DNA of 64,000 bases from Sesamum alatum (GCA_034509735.1 JACGWO010000007.1:19310046-19374045), one strand, 5' to 3'; positions 24,628 to 37,261 are shown, counted from the first letter of the stretch. Numbers and translations: made by a program. The notes: generated from the letters alone by a model not told the origin.

Positions 24628-24639
24628 TGGTATCAGAGC
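24628..24639 (+). other. Primer-binding site (tRNA-iMet), element D
   Basis: TGGTATCAGAGC, two bases after the LTR end at 24625. Confidence 0.92.
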
Positions 24640-26202
24640 CCGGTTCGATGTAAGGGGCATAGATCTATGTGTTTGGCATAATCTACTTGCTTTTAATGGA
24701 TTTATTGGCATGTTAGATTATATGAATAATATGATGATTCAATTGTTTGGATTTAATGGTCTTTTGGCATGCTTAATTTTGTTAGATTGGATCTAAAAAC
24801 TGCATGCATATTTTCAAAAAAATGTTACTATTATTGTGCTGAAAAAGGATGTTAGATTAAAAAAAAAAAACAAAAAAATTGGGATCGCATGTTGCGCACA
24901 GGCGTGCGCGCTGTGCGCAGCCGGCTGCTGCCGGCCGAGGCCAGTGCGCGGCACAAAGCGCGCGCGCGCAGGCCACTGCCCGCACGCGTGCGCTGCCCTG
25001 TGTGCATGGGTGGCCGGCCGGCGCAACGGCTGGGCCGTTTTGTGCCGTTTTTTCGACGTTTTTCGGAAAATTTTGATTTTCTGTATTTTCTGCACAATAT
25101 TCTCAAAATATGTTAATTTTGCATTTTTGATTTTGGAATAATTGGATTATTCCTTGAATTAAATTTGCTTAATTATGTTGGGATTAATACATGCATTGGA
25201 TGCATTGTTTAAAATGTCCATTAAATTTGAACTTTGAATTTTGCATATTATTTATATGTTTATGCTTTTGTGATATTGGACATCACTTGGGTATTTAGAA
25301 TATCCATTGGTATTTATGCATGATTATTTGGAATAATTATGTTATGTGTGTTGATGGAATCAACATGGGATGATTACAAGAGCCCTAGACCTTTGTATGG
25401 ACGAATGTATGATCATTTATTTTTTGTTGGGTGGGGCCTGCGTGCCTCTCGTTTTTTGCGACTATCATCTCCTGTATTTTCAGCCTCATGATGTTAAGGC
25501 TTGTTTTCTTTATTACCAATGTATTACTTTCAGTTGTAATGAGAGTAGATAGGATTGGTGAGGTTTTAATTTTAACAAGCAATTGGAGTTGGAGACTCCA
25601 AGGAGGAGCATCAAGGCGCGAAACAAGAAGCACTACAAGGCCATTGGAATGACAATGGGTATATTATTATTGTAATAATTTAGGACCACCCTAGACAGAC
25701 CATAGACTTAGTGCGGGCTCAGTAGGTCGCATAGGTTGGGCTTGTGATCCTAACAGGGGTATGGTATGTTTTATGCATGCGGCGTATTTATTTATCGCTT
25801 TAAATATTGGATATTTATGCATGCTAAAACACCATAATGTGATGAGGTCTTGGTCACACTCAAACTCTCATTTGGTTGGACCAAATTAAATATTAGGCCC
25901 AGAACGGACTTGGATCAAAATGGTATTTTGATCTGTCCGAGCCTTCCATCCACGGCAATGTGGTGAGGAAGCTACTATTACCCAAGTGTGGTCTCACGAG
26001 TCGTGGCACACTTGGACTAGGGGAAAGCTGCACCATTGTTGTGAACAAAAAGACTGCGCTCACTGTTTCCCTGTCTCACGAGTCGTGGGGAGCGACAGTT
26101 TGAGGCATGATTTGGTTGATGGGTCAGGCCCAACACTGAGTAACATGGTTCGCTTGGAGTTCTCGGAACTATTTGAATAGGTGAGGCAAAATATCTTGGG
26201 AA

Positions 26203-26289
26203 TCTCACTGGATGAGAATGATATTGGATATCTCCCACGAGGTCTTCTTCATGTGAATCGTAAAAGCGGGGCATGGAGATTACGCTTGG
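26203..26289 (+). promoter_or_regulatory. Three-hairpin leader RNA domain (element D copy)
   Basis: Hairpin 1 TCTCA-CTGGA-TGAGA (26203-26217) has A-U where A, B and C have G-C. Hairpin 2 GATAT-TGG-ATATC (26220-26232) has A-U where the others have G-C. Hairpin 3 is weaker (CCACGAG with CTTGGGG) but keeps the loop GAATCGTAAAAGC. Both stem changes are compensated on the opposite arm. Confidence 0.6.
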
Positions 26290-26455
26290 GGATCCCAAGC
26301 CCACTAGGAAATGGTTTTCCGAAACTCCACTTGAGAGTGGCAGACTTTCGTATAAATAGTGGGAGGGTTAAAGACTAAAAGACCAAGTCTTCAACTTGAA
26401 CAATAATATTTCCATCATCTGCTAATTTCTGCTTTACATTTTCATTATTGTAGAT

Positions 26456-26811
26456 ATGTTTAAGAACCCATCAACCATGATTCTCGAGACTAACAAATTC
26501 AACGGAACGAACTACTCGGACTGGCTGAGAAACCTGAGCATTGTCCTCGCTTTCGAGAACCAAGGCTACGTCTTGGACGAGCCGCCACCGAGCGACTTAC
26601 CGAAGGGGTCCACACCTGAAGAACGTTTGACGTTCAACAAATGGCATGAGGACAACCGGAAAGTACGCAGTATCATACTGGCTTCGATGTCTAACAACAT
26701 CGAGAAGCAGTATGAGAGGCTGGAAAATGTCTCCGCCATAATGCTCCGCATGAACGAGGTTTATGCGGTTCCGGATAGGCATATTAGATATGCCGCCACA
26801 AAAGCATTGTG
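26456..26811 (+). pseudogene. Element D gag N-terminal half, truncated by deletion
   Basis: An open frame from ATG 26456, MFKNPSTMILETNKFNGTNY, through DNRKVRSIILASM and KQYERL to HIRYAATKAL, ending at a TGA formed at the deletion join. It is about 118 codons; in relatives gag continues for at least another 150 codons to the CCHC knuckle, all missing here. The N-terminal Gag region is intact by eye, but the basic linker and zinc knuckle needed for RNA binding are gone. Confidence 0.92.
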
Positions 26812-28016
26812 AAAACGACCTTCCTCAACAGTTTCGTAGAGGAAGAGATCTATATGGATCAGCCGGAAGGTTTCACAACTGTTGGAGAAGAGCAGAAGGT
26901 CTGCCGTCTCCAAAGGTCCATCTATGGCCTCAAGCAAGCTTCCCGAAGCTGGAACATACGTTTTGATGAAGTCATACGAGGATATGATTTCATCAAGAAC
27001 GAGTCCAATCCTTGTGTATACAAGAAGATCAGTGGGAGCTCAGTTGCGTTTCTAGTGCTTTATGTGGATGACATCTTGCTCATTGGGAATGATGCTAAGA
27101 TGTTGGGTACCACTAAAGCTTGGTTGTCAACGCAATTCTCCATGAAGGATATGGGCGAGGTATCCTACATCCTTGGCATCAAGATCTACAGGGATAGATC
27201 TAGAAGGATGTTAGGAATGGCCCAGTCCTCGTATATTGAGAAAGTCTTGAAGAGATTCAAGATGGAGAACTCAAAACGAGGATTCCTATGAGGCATGGAA
27301 TTAAGTTATCCAAGAAGCAGTCTCCTAAGACTGATGAGGAGCTTAAAAGGATGTTGGACATCCCCTATGCTTCAGCCGTAGGCAGCATACAGTATGTTGT
27401 TCAGTGCACTAGACCTGATGTGGCTTTCGCTTTGAGCGTAACAAGTCGATATCAGTCGTGTGCAGTCAAGACTATCCTGAAGTACCTGAAAAAGGACTAA
27501 GGACATGTTCTTGATCTACGGCGGTGGAGAGTTGATACTGGAAGGCTATAGCGACACTAGCGTCCAGTCGGATGACGATGATGTCAAGTCTCAGTTTGGT
27601 TTTGTATTTAGACTAAATGGTGGCGTGGTTACTTGGAAGGGTTCCAAGCAGGCTACCACGGTGGACTCCACCATAGAGTTTTGAATACATAGCGGCTTTG
27701 GAAGCTGCTAAGGAGTGGTTTGGTTGATGAGCTACATCCAAGGGTTGGATGTAGTACCTAGCATTGCTAAGCCTGTAATTATCTTTTATGATAACAACGG
27801 GGAGATAGCGCTAGCAAAGGAACCGATATCTCATCACGATCCAAGCATATTCTTAGACGCTACCATTTGCTTAGAGAGATGGATAGCAGGAGTGACGTTC
27901 AGTTGGACCGAGTCAGCTCCGCAGAAAACATAACAGATCCACTTGCTAAGCCCATGTTGCAAGTTGCCCATACTCACCATCTGGATAAGAGGTTTGAGGT
28001 CAATGGGTGATTGACT
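26812..28016 (+). pseudogene. Element D C-terminal RT and RNase H, broken
   Basis: Starts in the middle of RT at the equivalent of VKTAFLNGFVEEEIYMDQ and reads through CRLQRSIYGLKQ, the YVDD box (LYVDDILLIGND) and FSMKDMGEVSYILG to about 27291. A frameshift follows (second frame 27288-27500), then disrupted RNase H sequence with stops to about 28016. Integrase, protease and the N-terminal part of RT are absent because of the gag-RT deletion. No functional enzyme is possible. Confidence 0.92.
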
Positions 28017-28034
28017 TTAGGTCAAGTGGGAGAT

Positions 28035-30261
28035 TGTTAGAATAGGTGACTAGAAAGCCAATAGGTTTGGCGATTTGTAACCTATTATACAACTCGATGT
28101 AAATGTAATATTATTATGTGATGAATAAAATGAGTATTCGCCACTTCTGGTGCTTACTTTGTTGCGCTCATTTCACATTTGTTAAAATGGTGTTTAACTT
28201 ATATCGCAACAAAGCCCACAGACCAAGGATAACAACTCGTGCAGTTGGGCCACGCATTGGATGGTGGTCATGAAACCAACTGATTAAGAGTTGGGTCTGA
28301 AACGTTCCAAGTCGAGGACCTCGAGACAGGGCATCGAGAGTCCTATTGAGACTTGCATCTAGAGTCGTATTCATTGGATGAGTGCCGTGTTTCATCGGCG
28401 ACAAGCGTGGGACGCCTACACGATCTTGATGGGTTGGTCGACTGGGGTCGAACCGACTGGACTGACTCGCGGGGATCATCATATGGAAGCCTTGGAGGCT
28501 TGGTCGGTATGATTGGTTTTCCCCAGTTCCGATAGTACGGGAGTAATCCTCAAACTTGAGGGATCATGGCAGTCGCGTGCACATGACGACTGTATCTTGG
28601 ATCTGGCGAGAGGTGATCATTCAGTAAGATGATTATCATAAGCATTGTCCAGTGCAGTCGGAACGTGTAGTGAGAACGGTGGATTCTAAGAAGAGGATCC
28701 GTCCCATGTCAGTATGTGACAGAGGTATCTCCTATGCACTCGGAGACACGTTCATGCTGTTCAAAGCTGTGGCCACAGTGGTTGGTCGAACAGGGAATGA
28801 TTTCCTGTGTCGACGCAATGAAGCATACGTGGTAGCATAGATGCCTAGTCAAGGATGGAAACCGACGCCCAATTCCATACCCTAGACTAAGGTCGGGAGA
28901 CGGTAGACGGAAGGATCGTACCGATACGAAATCGGCGCCTAAATGTTCACGCCAATTCACCTAGTCTCTAGTGCCATGGACCGTTGCTAGATGGCCACCC
29001 ATGGTAACGGGCCCTTGTGGGACACGGGCCCAAGTCTAGCTGAGGGTGAACCTAAAGGGTCACACACAAATCACCGAGGAAGTTAAAAGATTGACTTGGA
29101 GTTAATATCGAAGGATAAAATAAGTAATTGGATTATTTAAGGGAAAGTCCATTGGATGGACGGGCCGATATTGTATCGGGCTTCCGTTTAATCGGTAAAT
29201 TGGATTTTCGATTAAATATGGAAAGTAGAGACGTTGAGACATTGGATCTTTAATTGGATTAAAAGATCAACGGGAATAATTTAAATGGACATTAAATTCT
29301 ATTTAATATTGGGTTCGTCGTAATTGGATTACGACAAAACCCGGTTCGTTAAATTTTACCTGAGAGGAGAAATAATTCCTATTTTGGAATAGGAAGAAGT
29401 TTGACTTCTTCCCTTAATTAAACATGGCCGAGATACTCCCTTGGAGGAAGCAAAATCAGTCATGTTTCATGCTAGGTGGTATGCTGACTTATCTCTTTTG
29501 GAAAGAGACAAACCAACTCCAATCAAGCTCTTCCCTTTTGGTATGATTTGATCATACCATAAATTTTGGTAGGCTTGATTGAAGAATTGATGGTGATTGA
29601 TTGGAATGAATCTAGACATCCTTGGATGAACCTAGACACATTCCAATAATCACATTAATTATGTATATATATATTAGAATATACAACACCAAGCATAAGT
29701 GATTCATTATTCATCTTTTTCTAGAAAAAAAGAGAAGACAATTTTCGGATCCCTTCTCCTCTCTCTCTCAACTCTCGGCCTCTCTCCCTCTCTCACACTT
29801 GTGTTCTTCACTTGATTTTGAATCAAGAAGAAGAACAAAGTAAGTTTAAGAGAGCACTAATAATAGTGTTCTTCTCTTAAACCGATTCTTCCTTAAACCC
29901 ATTCTTTTCTAGCAAGAAGAACGTGTGTTTCTTCCGGTGTGGTGTGGATCACCTTTGGAGAATCCATACGTTTGGATTTCGTGAGCATTTCGGAGAAGGA
30001 ACAACGCAAGTAGCCGGGAGCATATGCTAAACATTCGAAGGTAATGGTCTCCTTACGCTTTGATTGATTTATTGTATATATCTATGCCCTATGTGTTTAA
30101 ATATATGTTTCCAATATTTACACATCCTACATCAAACACCCAGTTGATCACCCAAGGGTACACCCCTTGGGATTCGTTTATTTAAATTTGATTTAAATTT
30201 ACGCACATTTCTCGCTTTCTCGCTTCCGATCGCGCTCCCGGGCGGATCCGCTTGTACTTCA
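28035..30261 (+). repeat. Element D 3' LTR
   Basis: TGTTAGAATAGGTGACTAG ... CTTGTACTTCA, preceded by the PPT AAGTGGGAGAT (28024-28034) and followed by the TSD CATAG. Against the 5' LTR it lacks about 12 bases near 28833 (GGTCTCGAGTATTAAGCATAG versus GGTAGCATAG) and shows scattered substitutions. Confidence 0.94.
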
Positions 30262-30941
30262 CATAGGAGACATCACCGTCATGTACTGACAGGGGACAGA
30301 TCCTATCTTGGAATCCACCGTCCTCGCTACATACTCCAACTACACTGGACAAGGCTTATAATGACAATCTTACAGAATGATCACCTCTCGTGCGGATCCA
30401 AGATACAGTCTTCATATGCATGTGACTGCCATGATTCCTCAAGTTCGAGGATTAATCCCGTACTATCGGAACCGGGAATTCCAGTCATACCAACCAAGCC
30501 TCCAAAGCTTCCATATGACGATTCCCGCGAGTCACTTCAGTCAGTTGACCACCTTGTCAACTAACCCACTAAAATTGCATAGACGACCTTCGTCTGTCGC
30601 CGATGAAACTCGGCACTCACCCAGTGAATGCAATACTTAATGCAAGTCTCAATAGGACACCGGATGCCCAGTCTCGAGGTCCTCGACTTGGAATGTTTCA
30701 GACCAACCCTCAGAAGTTGGTTTCATAGCCGCCATCTAATGCGCAGCCCAACTACATGGGTTATCCAATTGGTCTGTGGGCATTTGTTGTGACGATGAAA
30801 CACCGTTCAACGTTAGTAGTAAGCACAACAAATACAGTGCCAGTGATGAATACTTACTCTATTCATCAGGATAATATTGTATTAATAAAGATTGATGAAT
30901 AGTTCCCAAAACTGTCAATCAATTGGCTTTCTGGTCACCTA
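30262..30941 (-). repeat. Element P LTR, proximal part
   Basis: Continues the LTR interrupted by D, matching F from about 52640 to 53302. It ends at GGTCACCTA (30941) without the terminal TTCTAACA and is joined directly to gag sequence. Confidence 0.88.
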
Positions 30942-31012
30942 AGCCAGTCAGCGGAGTTGGTTCCAACAAGTTTATTTATTTCAAGTATGGTAGCGAGTGG
31001 ACTTTTAGATAT
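30942..31012 (-). pseudogene. Element P gag N-terminal fragment
   Basis: Minus-strand reading from 31012 gives (I)SKSPLATILEINKLVGTNS then ADWL, the family Gag N-terminus. The initiator is ATA instead of ATG. After about 24 codons it runs straight into LTR sequence, a deletion junction. This is the only coding relic of P in the window. Confidence 0.75.
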
Positions 31013-31201
31013 TTTCAATCTACAAGAAAGAAAAGAATAAACAATAGAGATTTCAACATTCTTTCAATCAATGTATTAAATTTATGATACGATCTTTAAT
31101 CATAAATTGCTCCCACTATTTCTTCAAAATTCCATAAACCCTTACATGGACTTCCGAGAACATTTTTTCTTGTGGGCTTCAGGTACATAAAATGAATTTC
31201 A
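31013..31201 (-). other. Element P leader remnant
   Basis: Complement of the region upstream of gag in relatives, including CTCCCACTATTT (31109-31120) and a GTGGGCTT match near 31172. It is cut by insertion of H before the hairpin domain would be reached. Confidence 0.7.
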
Positions 31202-33292
31202 TGTTAGAATAGGTGACCAGAAAGCCAATTGGATTGACGGTTTTGGGTTCTATTTAGCAATCTTTATTAAAGTAATATTGACTCGATGAATATAGTAAGT
31301 ATTCATCCTTGGTAGTATGTGTTTGTTGTGCTTACTAATTATGTGAAACGGCGTTTTAATGTCACAACAAATGTCCACAGACCAATTGGATAACCCATGT
31401 AGTTGGGCTGCGCATTGGATGGCAGCTATGAAACCAACTTCTGAGGATTGGTCTGAAACGTTCCAAGTCGAGGACCTCGAGACAGGGCATCGAGGGGCCT
31501 ATATGAGACAAGGCATCGTCATATGGAAGCCTTGGAGGATTGGTCGGTATGATTGGAATTCCCAGCTCCGATAGTATGAGATTAGTCCTCGGACTTGAGG
31601 AATCATGGCAGTCGCATGCATATGATGGTTGTATCTAGAATCTGGCAAGAGATGTCCGTATCTGGGATACGTTCGTTATAAGCCTTATCCAGTGCAGTCA
31701 GAATATGTACTAAGGACGGTTGATTCCAAGATAGGATCCGTCACCTGTTAGTATATGACAGTCGAGTCTCCTATGCGCTTTGAGACAGTTTAAGCTCTTT
31801 AAGTTTGTGGCCACAACGATTGGTCGAGTAGGGAATGGTTTCCTACGTCGATCAATAAAGCAAACGTCTCTCGAGTCACTGAGCATAGTTGTCTAGTCTA
31901 GGATGGGAACGGACGCCCAATTCCATGCCTTAGACTTAGACCGGGAGATCGATGAGGGAAGGACCATACTCGTATGGTAATCGGGGGTCTAAATGTTCAT
32001 GCCAACATTCACCTAGTCTCTAGTGCTATGGACCGTTGTTAGACGGCCACCCATGGTGACGGGCGTTTTCTGATTAATGGTTAATTGAAAAATAGTTAAT
32101 TAAATTGAATTTAATTGACCAATTGTGTTGGACACAAGCCCAAGTCTAGCTGAGGGTGAACCTAAAGAGTCACACACAAATCACTATGGAATTGGTAGAA
32201 TTAATTTGGAATTAATTATAGAAGAAGCGAATTAATTTAATTAGATTAAATTAATTCAAGGAGATAAATAAATGATTGGATCATTTATTGGGAAATTCAT
32301 TTGATGGATGGTCCAAAAATTAATTAATTGGATTAATTAATTTTTTGAGTTAGAACCTTTAAATTAATTGGATTCATTTATCGAGTTTGGATTAATTAAA
32401 TGATTGGATCAATTAATTAGAGTTCAGACTTATGTTTATTTAATTGGATTAAATAAACTTATGGGCTTCAATTGGATTAATTAATTCCCAATGGACTTTG
32501 TTTGGACTTAATTTAATTAGATTAAATAAAAGTCCAAGACTAGTAGTCCTAGTCCATGGAAAATAAAGTTTATAGCAAGTGAAGGAGGAATTAAAATCCT
32601 CCACATGTGAGCAGCCTTTATATGGTTTGGTGGGTGGTTGTATTTGTTATAATGGTGCATGGTTATGTAGAGAGTGGTGAGTGTATGTAGGTTGCTTTGG
32701 AAGTTAACTGTAGAAGTTGAATTTTGAATTCAACAACTCTACATACACAAAACCATTCACATAACATGTATGGCCTTGTTTTGCACGAATTTTTCCATCA
32801 AAATGCTCTCCAAAATTCTCTGAAAAAACTCTCCTTTTTGTGTTCATACCTTTTGGAAAGGTTGAACTTAAAAGCATTCCAAAAGGCACTAAACAATAGT
32901 GTTGTTTTGGAAGTGTTTCTTCTTCTTTTCTCTACTTCTATCTAGCAATAGATTAGGGGATACACTCTTCCATAGTGTGGTGTGGACAAATTAGAGGGAT
33001 TCTAATTTGGATCCTCAAGTTAACGGAAGGAGAAACGGGAAGGGAACAACGCTAGAAACCGGTTCTACGTGTAGTGGTGAAAGGTTGGTTTTCTTTACGT
33101 TTTTCATGTATCTTTTGTTTTCTTCTTTTAGCCACTTGTCCAGCATCTTATCCTCCTTTTATTTATGCTTTGACAAGCACTAAATGCCCAGGAACTTCAA
33201 AGGGAATACCCCTTTGAATCCATTTCATATTATGCTTTAAATTTAAGTTTTTACGCTTCCATTGCGTTCTCGGGCCGTACCCGATTCTTTCA
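31202..33292 (+). repeat. Element H 5' LTR
   Basis: TGTTAGAATAGGTGACCAG ... CCGTACCCGATTCTTTCA, 2091 bp. Its start and its ending CCGATTCTTTCA match solo LTR G. The TA-rich middle (32200-32560) is dominated by TTAATT repeats. Confidence 0.92.
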
Positions 33293-34482
33293 GTGGTATC
33301 AGAGCCCGGTTCGGTGTTGTGGCTATAGGATTAACATGTTATTGTGTGTTAAGCACGAAGAGGATTTTTTAATTGCTTTTGGAAAGCATGATTTATCGCT
33401 TTAAAACATGATAATATGTGTTGAAAATATGTGTTAATTTTGCTTTTTAAATTATGGGTATCCATGCATTTTTTGAGAATTGGATTTTCTTTAAATGCAT
33501 GTTTATGTTTCAGTTTTATAGTAGAAATTTAAAAAAAAAAAAAAAGGGGAAAATTTTGTGAAAAACGGTGCCGGCCACCCGACAGGGGCAGCAGGCGCGC
33601 TCTTGCGCCGTGCGTGCGCTCGCGGCCGACAGGCCCGCGCGGGCGTGCGCTCGTGCACGCTGCTGGGTGTGCGCACACGCGCCTACTACTGCGCGCGCTG
33701 CTGAGCGTGCGCGCATACGCTGCGCAGGCAGGGGCGCCTGCGCGCGCACGGCCTTTTGGGAGGACCGGCCGGCAGCGCCGTTTTTGTGTCGTTTTTTCCC
33801 ATTTTTCCAGAAAATTGGATTTTCCTGATTTCTGCTAGGTTTCTGAAATTATTAATTTTGGCGTATTTTAATTTTTAGTTAAATTGAATTTTTCTAAAAG
33901 TATTTTATGTCTTGCATTATTTTGGAAATGGTTTCCAAACAAATACTTTTTGGTACATTGGATGTATAGTTGATATCCATATTTTTAATTGCATTATTAA
34001 TATGATATTTTCTATATTTTATTATGTTTATTGTTTTAGATATTGGATATCTATTTATAAATGCATAGGATGTATTTATATGCTTGGCATATGTAAATTT
34101 AATATAAATGTGTTCTGTTGTTGTTTATTTGATAAACAATAAGGATGATCACTCGCTCATTGACCTATGTATGGTTTAATTTATTATTGGGTGAGGCCTG
34201 CGTGCCTCTTGTTCTTATTCCTTCTTTCGTTTTTAGCCTTGGAATAATAAGGCTTTCTTCCTCTCTTTTAATATACTCCCTCCGACTTATGATTGGGGTT
34301 TCTTTTAAGTTGTAATGAGAGTAGATTAGGTTGTGAGGATTTATTTTATTAATGTAAGCTCCCAAGGAGATGAAGCTCCCGTGGACGGAGCCCACGTTGG
34401 AAGGTCAAGAAGAACAAAGGAGGATTTTACAAGGCCCCATTTGAATGATAATGGGATGTAAAAATTGTAATAGTGTAGGCCT
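33293..34482 (+). other. Element H leader, first part
   Basis: Contains a GC island (about 33566-33782) after a poly-A run, a GGATGATCAC inverted-repeat arm at about 34143, and the AATAATAAGGCTTTC block shared with B and C. It is interrupted at GGCCT (34478-34482) by solo LTR J. No coding sequence is supported. Confidence 0.82.
33294..33305 (+). other. Primer-binding site (tRNA-iMet), element H
   Basis: TGGTATCAGAGC, one base after the LTR end at 33292. Confidence 0.92.
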
Positions 34483-36487
34483 TGTTAGAATAGGTGACCC
34501 TGTAGCCAATCTTGGTAGGCGAATTGTAACCTATGTCTGAATAATTTCGAGGTTCTAATAAATCATTAATGAATAAGAAGTGAAATTCATTTGGTATTTA
34601 CTTTGTTTGTGTTCACTTTATCTGCTTTATATATCCGTTCACTACGTAAACAAAGCCCACAGACTGAAAACGCATTTCGGGGACTGGGACTACGCTTGGA
34701 GGTAGGTCCATGAAATCAGTTCCGCCGAATCAGTCTGGAAATCTCCAAGTCAAGGAATCTTGAAATTAGGTACCGAGATTCCCCTTGAAACTTGCACTAA
34801 GCATCTGCTGTCGTATTTCATCGACGAGTGACGAGGGTCGTCTAAGCAGTGTTAGTGGGTCGGCCTTTTAGGGAGCAGCTGACTAAGGTGACTCGCGGGA
34901 ACCATCTTACGAAGGACCTTGAGTAGGGTCGGTTAGGTATAACGTGTTTACCCGGTTCCAACAGTACAGGTCAAGTCCTTTGACTTGAGGAATTGCTGAG
35001 TTTACCTGTACATCAGGGTTGTATCTTAGATATGGTGAGAGATTGCCAAGATGCACTTGAGTAGTCATAAGCCATATGTAGTGCAGCTCCGGTGTACAGA
35101 GTGACAGTAGTTTCGAAGAAAGGATCTGTCTCCTGTCAAAAGGTGTTGACAGTTGTGTCTCACAAAAATGCTCTGAGTCTTGTCCCTAAAATCTATGGCC
35201 ATAGTAACTGAACAGAAGGGAAGATTTCCCTTGCCGCGTTTAGTAAAGGACAGACCGAAATTTAGGTCCAAAATGGGTACCTGCATTATCCGTGACTTAG
35301 ACCCTACGTGGTGAGACCGTAGACGGAAGGATAGATGTACTGTAGGCCTAAATGCTCATCCCCGTATATTTACCTAGTCTCTAGTGCCATGGACCGTTGC
35401 TAGATGGCCACCCATGGTAACGGATGGATTCTAGGAATCTAACCAAGTCTAGCTGAAGGTGAACCTAAAGAGTCACACACAATCTGCACACATGAAAGTA
35501 TTTAATTTGGAATTAAATATTTGGAGAAATGGAGCGATTAAATTGGATTTAATCGGGTCTTTATTTTCTTGGAAAGAATTAATTCCTTTTATTAGATAAA
35601 AGGGATTTATCTAATAAATTGAATTTATTAGAAAAATAATTTAATGGGCTTAGAATAAATATTTATATTTAATATATCTATGTATTGCCCTTGGAATATT
35701 TAAATAGGATTTTAATTTTCCATTAAATTAAATTAATGGTTGAGATTAAAAGGGAGAGATCAATGGCTAATATTGGTTTGACCAAAGAAGCTTGATTTGA
35801 CTTGGATTTGACTAGGTCAAATCCTAGTTGTAGTGGAGTCTTCAATGTGTAGGGAACTTGAAGAGGAAAAGGATTCCTCTTCTATAAATACTCCTTAGCA
35901 CACACATTGAAGGTGATGATGATTCTTGAAACACACACACACACACACACACTCGTCCTCTCCTCTCCCTCTCTCGGCTGTGCCTCTCTCTACTTCCAAG
36001 AAGATTATTTTCTCGTTCTTTTGCTTTTCAACAATTGAACAAAAGGAAGATTGATCTCGTTAAACTAATAACGTTTGATCGATCCATCCTCTCCTAAATA
36101 CACTTGTTCTTTCGCTAGCACGAAGTTCAAGATACGTTGGCGGATTGCGTGTCACAAATTAGAGGGTCTCCTATACGAGATCTTGGAGCAAATCGGGGAA
36201 CAACGCGAGTAACGGTTAGAAGGGGAAAACGACAAATCGGTAGGTTTTCGGTTTATGTTTTCGTCCTCCTTTATTTTTCGAATCCTATGGCCTTCCATGA
36301 TTTGCATGTATGTTTTAATTGTTCATGAGATACACCAAACGCCCGGGAGTTTCAAGGGTACACCCCTTGAACGTGTTTATTTCAATATACATTTATGCAT
36401 GTTTTAAATTATTTAAATTTAAATTATACCGCGCTTCCGTATTCGCGCTACTCCAGGGACGATCCACACGCCTACCTAAGGCTTTCA
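34483..36487 (+). mobile_element. Solo LTR J
   Basis: TGTTAGAATAGGTGACCCTG ... CTACCTAAGGCTTTCA, 2005 bp, with a perfect TSD GGCCT (34478-34482 and 36488-36492) and no internal region. It carries TTGAC cores at about 35790-35830, TATAAATA at 35883-35890, an AC microsatellite (35931-35951) and a CT-rich tract. Solo LTRs of this kind arise by recombination between the two LTRs of an inserted element. Confidence 0.95.
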
Positions 36488-37261
36488 GGCCTACCCTAGT
36501 TTGACCATTGTTCCACTGCAGGCTCAGTGGATCACTTAGGATTAGGCTTGTGATCATCCTAACAGGGGCGTGCTAGGCTTATTTTGCATGTGTTTATGTT
36601 TTATGCTTTGATGTATGGTGTGTTTGGAATGCATCGTATTGCAATTAATGTATGAAACTTGAGCATGCAAAATACTAACAATGATGAGGTCTCGGTCTTA
36701 ATAAACTATAACTCTCACTTGGATGGTCCAAGTAAATATTAAGCCCAAAATGAAATTAAATCAAATGGTTTGATTATTCCAAGCCCTTCCATCCATAACA
36801 ATGTAGTAAGGAAGCTACTTTCATTTGGAATGGAAGAAAGTTGTGCTATTGTTATGAACAAAGGAATATGCTCCTGTTTCCCTGTTTCACGAGTCGTGGG
36901 GGCCGATAGTTGATATATGATTTGGTTGATGGGTCGGGCCTAACATTGAGTAACATGATTCGCTTGGAGTCCTCGGGATCTTGTGAAGAAGTGAGGCAAA
37001 ATGTCTTGGGGTTCTCATTGGATGAGAATGGTATTGGATACCTCCCACAAAGCCTTTCCCATGTGAATCGTAAAAGCGAGGCATGGAGAATTGCGTTTGT
37101 GGACTCCAAGCCCACTAGGAAATGGTTTTTCGAGAACCCCACTTGAGAGTGGTGGGCTTTTGAAGAAATAGTGGGAGGGTTTAATGACTAAAGACCAAGT
37201 CTTAACTTGAATTCAATATTATAATAATCTACTAAATTTATGTCTTACATTTTGAATGTAG
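36488..37261 (+). other. Element H leader, second part
   Basis: Resumes after J with GGCTTGTGATCATCC (about 36545), which pairs with the arm before J. It has one near-palindrome CACGAGTCGTG (36888-36898; the first of the usual pair is not recognisable) and the hairpin domain 37012-37102, and ends just before the gag ATG at 37262. Confidence 0.82.
37012..37102 (+). promoter_or_regulatory. Three-hairpin leader RNA domain (element H copy)
   Basis: Hairpin 1 is TTCTCA-TTGGA-TGAGAA (37012-37028), hairpin 2 is GGTAT-TGG-ATACC (37030-37042), and hairpin 3 is closed by CCACAAA (37045-37051) with TTTGTGG (37096-37102). The closing stem differs from CCACAG/CTGTGG of A, B and C on both arms. The loop GAATCGTAAAAGC is kept. 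Confidence 0.62.

Larger units (their letters stand above)
24626..26455 (+). other. Element D untranslated leader
   Basis: Contains a GC island (about 24888-25045), degenerate inverted-repeat arms (about 25369 and 25741), the near-palindromes CACGAGTCGTG at 25995-26005 and 26077-26087, the hairpin domain 26203-26289, and TATAAATA at about 26351. No coding sequence is supported. Confidence 0.85.
22408..30261 (+). mobile_element. Element D: copia element with gag-RT internal deletion
   Basis: LTRs at 22408-24625 and 28035-30261, perfect TSD CATAG (22403-22407 and 30262-30266), PBS at 24628 and PPT at 28024-28034. The internal region is only ~3.4 kb because gag is joined directly to RT at about 26811/26812. 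All cis-acting sites (LTRs, PBS, leader domain, PPT) are kept, so it has the form of a non-autonomous derivative. It is inserted in the LTR of element P. Confidence 0.95.
21466..31201 (-). mobile_element. Element P: internally deleted copia fragment, interrupted by D and H
   Basis: On the minus strand: leader remnant (31201-31013), the first ~24 codons of gag (31012-30942), then directly an LTR lacking its first ~8 bases (30941-30262 and 22407-21466) and its last ~575 bp (judged against solo LTR F). The join of gag to LTR removes the rest of gag, all of pol and the PPT. Element D is inserted in the LTR at CATAG, and element H in the leader at 31201/31202. The remainder of P would lie beyond the window on the far side of H. 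Confidence 0.85.

Noticed and set aside
32200..32560. TTAATT-rich tract of the H LTR as a satellite or CRISPR-like array
   Set aside because: Repeats are irregular, without constant spacing or unique spacers, and belong to the LTR.
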